DNA of 64,000 nt from Watersipora subatra (lineage: Eukaryota; Bryozoa; Gymnolaemata; Cheilostomatida; Watersiporidae): positions 27,473,191-27,537,190 of the forward strand of contig NC_088708.1 of assembly GCF_963576615.1 (NCBI RefSeq), read 5' to 3'. A program made the position numbers and the translations under genes. Below the pieces are notes generated by a model. The model saw only the letters and a list, made by a program, of their open reading frames with translations, searched no databases and was not told where the DNA came from. Of the stretch, positions 39,101-48,100 are shown one piece after another (position 1 is the stretch's first letter; each line of letters opens with the position of its first letter).

Positions 39101-42100
39101 AAGTTGTCTTCTTTCATTATCAGCCAACCCAACAACTTTGAGGGTTTAAACTGTTAAAGGTTGATTTGCAACAAAATTCACATTACTGTTGTTTGGTATG
39201 AAAAGATTCACCATGTCTTACTCTGTTGTGTTGTAGGTGCAAAATATGTGGAAAGGTGATTACAAGCTCTTAAAAGCTCAAAAACGAACAGAAAATCGCA
39301 GCCACACGAGACCGCCGTAGTTCGGATTTCCTTTCCAAAACGGCTCAAATGTGATGTAGTTGTGAGAAATGGTTTCTGTTTACACTTTCTTGCAACCTTA
39401 TTCGTCGAAATATTTTCACAAATATACTTCACGCATTCAATAAAACTATGTCTATTGTTCTTACGCGTCTGTTTTATCGTCATCGTAATGCTGTCACTTT
39501 TAGCAGTGATATCTTATAACTTACCGTAAAAATTCGTTTAATTTTTTAGCCTTAGCTTGAAGGAGTACATATCATTGTTTGATAATCATGACGAGCCTGT
39601 TGGTCACTTGTGATAATTGAAAAGTGCTGCAGAAATTATTTGCGAAGTATTGGGTCACATGATCAGATCACGACTTGCCGATTAGACCAAACCGAAACAA
39701 AACTGTAAAGTAGCGAGCATCTATATTTGATACGGAGTCTTCGGTAAAACCCGAAGTGTTTGTGATAAACTAGTACTACGATAAGTTTTATATTGAGCTT
39801 TGTATTGGCCTTTCAATTCACGTGAGAACATACGTGACAAGACAATAACCAAATTTCGTGGTTACGTCATCGAAATAAAGAGATTTTAATCTACGGCGGC
39901 TTTTCGTTGTTGAGCTTTTAAGAGCTTGTAATCACATTTCCACCTATTTGGCACCTACTGCACAACATAGTAAGACATGGTGAATCTCTTGATACCAAAT
40001 AACTGTAAAGTGAATTTTGTTGCAAGTCAACCTTTAAGAGAAAGTGTAGCCTAGCCTATTGTCTACTTGGCAGTATGTCCTGGAAACATCAATAATGGTA
40101 TTATATCCTCATTTTTATTGATATCCTACAAACATCAGCACTCAGAGGTCGTGTTATATGACATCATTTTATTATGGTTAGACTGCAACACAACTTAAGG
40201 TGACAGTGAGTAACCCAATAAACCCAATAAATCAATGTATAAATAAAATCTGAGTCATTGCAAATAACTGGGGATTTTTTTCTTATATGATTGAAAGATT
40301 TAACCATTCTTCTCCAGATTAAATAAACATCGTAAGTGCTAACCTAATCATTTCTCTGTCTCTTTTGAATTAAGAAACCTGAGAAATGTAGTTAAACTAC
40401 AATATTCAATAATTCCACAATTGTCTTCATCTGCATAAAAGAACTTTGGTTCAGTTTTTAAGTCAAGAATTTGAGAACCAATTTTGATATTACTAAATCT
40501 ATTCTTGGCCCACCCGCCTGTCTCATTCATTCTATTCTTGTTGGCTATCTCTTTTGGCTCATCTAGCCCCACCAGAAATGCCTGAAGGTGTTCCAGCCTT
40601 CCAGCAATATGGTGGCGTTAAAGCTGCTTCAGTGAAACCAGTCAATCACTGACTAGGAATGCTTCAGTGAACCTTCTTGTCCACAAGTTCTTGAGACCCT
40701 CTTGAGATCGAGATGGAGCAGCACTCTCAATCCCTGACTCTTCTCTCTCCTAACAGATTTCAGCTAATTTTAGTTTGAATAATTTTACTTGCTGCCCTAT
40801 TGTTTAGAGGGGTCTATTTAAGGCTGGCTGCTTCCTTTTGCAGCTTTTTAAAAAATGATCCGGAAAATTTTTGGCACCGATTAATTCAGCTCTGGTTGTT
40901 ATGGGGGTTGTTCTGAGAAAATAGAACATCTTTGTCCTCCGCTGTGGCTATTTCTAGTGGTATATTTTTGCAGCCACTCTAGAAGAAGTTATCCTGACCA
41001 CAAATTTGCAGGCTCCCACTTTTTATATTACCAGTTTTAAACTAAGACTGAATCAGTTTATGGTCTTTCTTCCCAAAGTCTGCAGAAGCTCTCTCCACGT
41101 GATGCCCATCTCGATACATAAATGGTGGCAGAGTATTATATGGGTCCTGTAGCCAAATAACTCTTCATTGTTTTACCAAATCTGAAATGGTTCACTTATT
41201 TTTGTTTGCCAATAGTGGTCTAGAATGATCATGTGGGAAGAGCTGAAACTAGTGTTACAGCTGTTTCCATCCGATATTTGGTCGAAACTACACAAAAACA
41301 TTATTGAAACGTCAATCTGTAATGCTATCTGTTATGCTGTTAATGCAATAAACATATCTGCTGTCAGTTAACCTTTAAATTCATTGCCGAACAAACTTTC
41401 AAATCTTGAAACTATCGCTTGCCATTTTTGTAAGTTTTTCAACCGTTTTCTTGAATTCATCAGCAAACTCGTTCTGTAATTGGCACCTAGAGTCATAGAC
41501 CTATTAACTATACAGTATAGTTAATAGGTCTATGTGGTACCTCTCAATATTGGTACAAATGTATAGCAATGAAGCGCGTGGGGGTACTTTGTTTTTGTAC
41601 GTTGTAGATTTAGCTATTGCCCTTGGAGAAACCTTGTACAACAGCACATTTGAAATTGAAACAGCACATTTAAAAATTACAAATTAAAAAAGTAGGTAAT
41701 GAACTTTGTAATGGCTTTTAGAAAAATTCCAAAATATAAACAAACGTAAAAGGTATTATTAATTCATAATAAAAAGTACATATATAGTTAATAACCTGCA
41801 ATTGTGATAACGATAGATAAAGAGTGAAAAATTGTCAAAACATTTCAGCCTAGTGGTTACATTTCTTGTGTGTTGACTGACTGGCAATTTGAATGTCGCT
41901 AGTTCAAATCCCCAGTGACACGGATTTTTTCTTACTAAAACTTTATCGCTATTACTGGACAGGCGAGCAACGACAGACACTCACATCCATATATATAGAC
42001 TAGTTAAAGTTCATATTTCGGAAAAGCAAAATATGTTAAATTTTCTATTTTTAGCTGTAGGAAATAGTACTACTAGAAATATGAAAATTGCTTGTTTTTT

Positions 42101-45100
42101 TTAATTTTTTGGCTTCCTATGCTCATATGAAGTATTGTGTAGGGAGCAGTACAGGTAATCAAATGTACTCATATAAAGGGCACACCTGGGAAGCAAATAT
42201 AAAATTGTTTTACAATTTGTGAAAAAGCTACTGCAGTTAGTGAATATTTCATGTCATACCTTGTTTAGGGAGTATCCTCTACCAGGGTCGTGTGAGATAT
42301 CAGATTAACAGCCTAACCGGGAATCAACACATGAACCAATTTACTCATGTGCATATTTGGTCAATCTTTTCCGCAATGAAGGTAGTCAATAAAATAATGT
42401 TGTTTTATCATGGCATTGGGCGGCGTAGCATTGGTGAATGTTGAGTATAAATAATCGCATATCTATGTCATAGTTCAATTTTTAACTTGTAAAACGAAAA
42501 ATTTCTGGCTATGATATATGCGCTAGTTGTTGGTTCCGTTTAAAAATACAACAATCATACATTCACAAGTCGTTTCTATGATAATACGTGTAGTGTATTA
42601 CTATAAATTGATATTCATATAAAACATCTACTTGTATTACCTCATCTTTTCTCAGCACCGGGCAGAATTGAGCTCAGTATTTTCATGCCTTTTCAAGATC
42701 CATAATCAGACCTACTTTCACAAATACAATTCGAAAATGTATTGAGCTCTTGTCAAGCTCTTTCCTCTTCTCAAGCATTATAAGCATCAATAAGCATTCT
42801 AGGACAATAGGTAGTAATCACTTAACGATGGGATTATGTTCTGAAGGCAAAACAAATCTCCCATTCAATCCTCCACTGCACTGTACCTTTTCACCATTTC
42901 TCTTTTTCTGTTTTTCATTAGCGTTTTTAAAAATAAGTGTAAACTTTTAAAAAGTACCTTAAATTTTAATTTAACATTTAGCTTTTGCGTCTGCACGAGC
43001 ATGTAAACCAATGATAGGCTACCATAGATTACAATGCGGTAGATCTTACGTGTTTTACCTCTTCTTTACATTTAGCGAGCCTCACTCCCGGTAGAATGCT
43101 GTCAAATAAGTGCTCTCAGAAGGCTGGTCCTTCTGATCAGATGTCTGATGTAGCATTCAATTACTAAAATACTGTTCTTGTTGACAAGTAGGATATAAGT
43201 ACGTATGTAAGTATGTAAGAGTATAGCTAATTTATTTGCAAGACTATGTTGAGATCCATTTTATGAATCTACATTTCACCAGGTCTTTTAAGGTAATGAA
43301 GCTACAACATCATTCAGTAGAGTCTGATAATAACTGTAGTTTTTTTTAGCCTTGTTGAAGGCAAACCGAGGAATAAATAGCAGAATATGTCCGCATCAAG
43401 TGTAGAGTATGTCCTCGTGATGGGCTTTATCACGGCTTTTGTATGCATCCTAGCTTTCGAAGTAACCTAACCGATGAGACCTAGCATCATTGTGTTTCTC
43501 CGAGTCGTAGAAATGGCAAAATCCGAACGTATTTGACGCCATTTTGCTTCATTTAGCTTCTCTAAATTTGTGCAAAGGCATTTGCCGTGATAAAGCGAGT
43601 CTACTTCAACAAGTTTTGTTTTGAGGGATACACAGCGAATCTTGGAAATGTCTGTAGTGCAACACTAAATTGTTGAAATGGTAGGTTGGGAATCCGAACC
43701 CATTAGAAGCATGGAAACAAAGTGTATGAGTATTAGTCCAATACAGGTGTAATATGTAACCACCTCTACTAGTCTGACCTCAAGCTTCGTAATGAAAGAA
43801 AGGTACTTAACTCATTGATGCAACTTACTTGAGCTGACAGCAAGTAATTGAAATAAGATTTGGGATTGACACATAGACGGGTGATCCTGAATAGCAAAAA
43901 ACACTGTGGAAGCTGATACTATAAAGTTTCTCACTGCCGCTAAAAGGCTGTAAGAGTGTGCAAATACTAGGACACATGAAAAAGTGGATTCCTTATCAAA
44001 GCTGAAATAAGTCTCAAGTCCATTACTAACTAAAGGAATTACATCTACGTAGCAGGCCCTACTATGCAAGGTGAACACTATGAACCAGGTGACCGAGATA
44101 ACGGCCTGTACAGCGCAGTCACCAGGTATGTTGCAACACTTATAAATGATTTGAAAATGATGGAAGCTGGCAGCACTACGAAGTGACAGTAATATGGGAT
44201 GCTTTCGAGGCTTAAAATCTAATTCCCTTTGATTTTACCATGCCAAAAAGAGTGATAGAAGGGTGCTCAAAAGGGGCACAAGGTGCTCCTGAAGAAGACC
44301 AGAGAATGAGAACATGCAGACTCAGTCTATGGAACTAGACATGACTATAATAGCGAAGTTGCAGCAATACCAGCATCTCTCAGGGCTTCATTGGCTGCCA
44401 AGACTGTTAATCATGTCTATTATTGACCAGTATCAGATGTTGCTGACCTTCCTGAGCATTTAGGTGATGGACTAATTGCAGTCTAATGACTACTTTGAGC
44501 ATGCTAGTACCCTCACAGTCCAGGATGGGCAACGTTGACCAAACAGGCCAATAGATACACAAATATCTTATTAGAAATCATTAGCGATAAAGAATGCTTG
44601 ATGTATATGGGTCAGTGAATGGATCTAAGCATCAAGCACTCCTGAGATATATAATATCTGTCACAGCAGTAGTCTGTAAAGAACTGCATAAGGAACAGTT
44701 TTCATCAGTCACTAAACTTGTCAGAAACCTCAAATGAGACAAAATAAACTAATTGTCCTAAGCTTTTTTGGGCTCTTGTCAAACTAACCAAATATTTTGA
44801 GGTGATGACCAAAAGGTAAAGAAAGCAGGACTCGAGAACATTACTTGCGAGGAAAAAAGGGAAGTTTGAAATATATAGTTAATTAAGATACTATGGCACA
44901 TAGAAGAAAAATTGTTGAAGCGATAAGTACACTGGGAGCAGTTGTGCCTGTCTATCGACCATTCCTCAAAGCAATGACGTCAATGATAAACATGATCAAT
45001 TGCGCTGGAATGTGTTGTAAGAAAGCAGTTAATGTGTTGATAGGAACCCTGTGTACTACCATGCCTTCACAGGTGGAGGATACTTGTCTGAGATGTTTCT

Positions 45101-48100
45101 TTTATATTTATTTTTCTTTGCTTGGCCATTTTTAAATGTAAACAGGCAGGCGAAACAGTCTGCTAAGACATTTGTCTTTAAAGGTTGACTTGCAACGAAA
45201 TTCACATTACCGTTATTTGATATGAAAAGATTCACCATGTCTTACTCTGTTGTGTTGTAGGTGCAAAATCTGTGGAAAGGTGATTACAAGCTCTTAAAAG
45301 CTCAAAAACGAACAGAAAATCGCAGCCACACGAGACCGCCGTAGTTTGGATTCTGTTTCCAAAACGGCTCAAATGTGATGTAGTTGTGAGAAATGGTTTC
45401 TGTTTGCACTTTCTTGCAACCTTATTCGTCGAAATATTTTCACAAATATACTTCATGCATTCAATAAAACTATGTCTATTGTTCTTACGCGTCTGTTTTA
45501 TCGTCATCGTAATGCTGTCACTTTTAGCACTGATATCTTATAACTTACCGTAAAAAATCGTTAAACTTTTAACCTTAGCTCGAAGAAGTACATATCATTG
45601 TCTGATAATCATGACGAGCCTGTTGGTCACCTGTAATAATCGAAAAGTGCTGCAAAAATTATTTGCGAAATATTGGGTCACATGATCAGAAAAGGACTTG
45701 ACGATTGAATAATGCCGAAACAAAACTGTAAAGTAGCGAGCATCTATATTTGATACGGGGTCTTCGGTGAAACCCGAAGTGTTTGTCATAAACTAGTACT
45801 GCGATAAGTTTTGTATTGAGCTTTGTATGGGCCTTTCAATTCACGTGAGAACATACGTGACAAGACGATAACCAAATTTTGTGGTTACGTCATCGAAATA
45901 AAGAGATTCCAATCTACGGCCGCTTGTAGATCCAATCTCTTTAGAGCTCAATCTCTTTAGAGCTTGTAATCACATTTCCACATATTTGGCACTTACAACA
46001 CAACAGAGTAAGACATGGTGAATCTTTTGATACCAAATAACTGTAATGTGAATTTTGTTGCAAGTCTACCTTTAAGTTATTCTCTTCATACTGCTAACAA
46101 TTTTCCCCAATTTATAACTATCATTAGAAGAACGTATTAACTGCTCTCTTGGTTTGTAAATTACTGTAATACCATACACTGAACCAGAATAGGCACTACA
46201 TACATAGGTACTAGTTTGCATTTTTTTACTTGAATTTTGTACTTGTTAATATTGCAGGTATGCTGTTCCCGGGTGAGCCATGACGGGAGACATTTTACTG
46301 ATGATTATGTAAGAAAGCATCGGCATTGTTCACCAGCTAACAGCGGATTCACTCAGCCTCATTTTAATGATACAATGCGACTGTCTACAGAGAGCTACGT
46401 GTGTAAACACAATGCTACCCCTAACTTCCTCGCTATGGACAGCCACCTCTATACAGACCTTGCCAATAGATTTGGAATTGGTTCCATGGGCCTTTCTACG
46501 AGTCATCTAGCGCTCGTTGATCTCTCTGATGAGTCATACTACCTCATGAAAGGCAGCTTTAATCGCACTAACATAGGTAATATGAACATATGTCAGCCTT
46601 TGGCTATCTGGTCTAACATAACGTAGCTTAATTGGTAAGGTATTCGCTTAGCGAATGGGAGGTTCCGAGATCAAATCTTCGGCGATATGGATTCTTCACT
46701 CTAATATTTTTAAGTTTATAGCTGGACAAACTGAAGTACACACACAAACTTTGAGATTTATATACATGTACAGTCAAACTCGGATAACTCGCTTTCGGAT
46801 AGCTCGAACACATGGTTAACTCGAACGGATTTATTCGGTCCGTGCCCACGCAATGATAAATTGCTTTCAATAACGACCTCAACATCATTAACTCGAACAG
46901 TTTTTGCCCAACGGCTACCAAGACGGTTGTTCTTAGGCGTCGTTATAACTATCATCGGCAAGATATTTTCGTTAACGATTTTTCTAAAGGTTTGCAAAAA
47001 TCAAATTTTACCAAACATCCTTAGGCCGACAGCATTAATGTCACTTTGCCCGAAGGAGAGTGCAAAATAAAGGCAAAATTAGCATCACTTTTCCCGTGAA
47101 AAGGTTAAATTTATCTTTCAAAAATTCTTATGAGCTAGTCGAAAAATACTAGCTTTCAGTTGCAATTAGCCCGCCTATCTTAATATACTGGGTGGTGTGA
47201 ATATCAGGCGCTCCTAATGTATGAGAATGCGCAAGCATCCACTGCTAGTGTTAGTTGCAGCCTCCACATAGGTGGATTCACTCCATGGTTCTCCGTGTGC
47301 TTGAGCCTATTGCAGTTAGGAGGTTGAAGTGACTGAGCTCGCAAACTGCAAATGTACTAACTTAGCCCTGGAACTTTACAATGATGTACTTTCTGACAAT
47401 CACAATCTGTTCCATATTAATTGCAGGCCTTGCATAATGTTTCAGATGTTCTATTTTTGGCCTTCAGGCCACACCTACTTCCTCAGTACTTCATTTTGAT
47501 GGAGAAAAAGCTTGGTTATGAGCAGCAATTTAGTATAGTTGAGATGGGTTCTTATTGGCTCCGTCAAACTTGGAAGTATTGTGAGACCGTTTTTGGCAAT
47601 GTTTAGGAAGAAAAAAATTCTTTTATCTGGGAGGTCCTTCTTGTCCTTATTACCAAGGAAACATTTTATAATTGTTTGGAAAAGTGTATAAAAATTACTC
47701 ATTTTTGCAATACAGCAAGCACACTGTGAGACAAACTTACTATGCCTCAGCTTAGAGATGGACTCGCACAAAATTTTAGCAGCTCTTCTCAGAAGGTATC
47801 AGTATTTTTCTATCATTTGCGATTGTTGTTGGCGTTTGATGTGATCTGACTGCCAGGATGTTTCAAGGTTAAAATCAACAAAAATGTCTCGCGGTCTACA
47901 CACTGAGATCAAACAAAAGTGGAGTTATGCCATCTATAGTTGCAAAGAGACTGCTAAAATAGAGACGCGTAACGCTGCAACTTGAAAGCAATCGCTAATA
48001 TCAACTTTAACAGCTAGTGAAGTCGTGTTGCACATAGTTTTTTTCGGAGCGTTTCAGCCGCGATCAAGTTTTGACAATTCTAATCTTGAAACATTGTGGC

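Larger units (their letters stand above)
36183..46257. other. 10-kb TXNDC11 intron 10, transposon-rich
   Basis: No exon was recognised in this intron. It holds inverted-repeat elements at 36915-37697, 38304-39060, 39158-40033 and 45182-46071, a 41-bp palindrome (41494-41534) and a SINE-like copy (41846-42003). About 40-60 residues found in vertebrate TXNDC11 between the equivalents of exons 10 and 11 are missing from my model, so an undetected exon here is possible. Confidence 0.5.

Noticed and set aside
39208-39483. 91-codon frame conserved at 45232-45507
   Set aside because: Both lie within copies of the same TTAA element; conservation reflects recent element copying, and the frame runs through the inverted arm.
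44100-44880. Stretch with coding-like texture
   Set aside because: Every frame is interrupted by stops and no family could be recognised; it may be an old transposon relic but cannot be supported.
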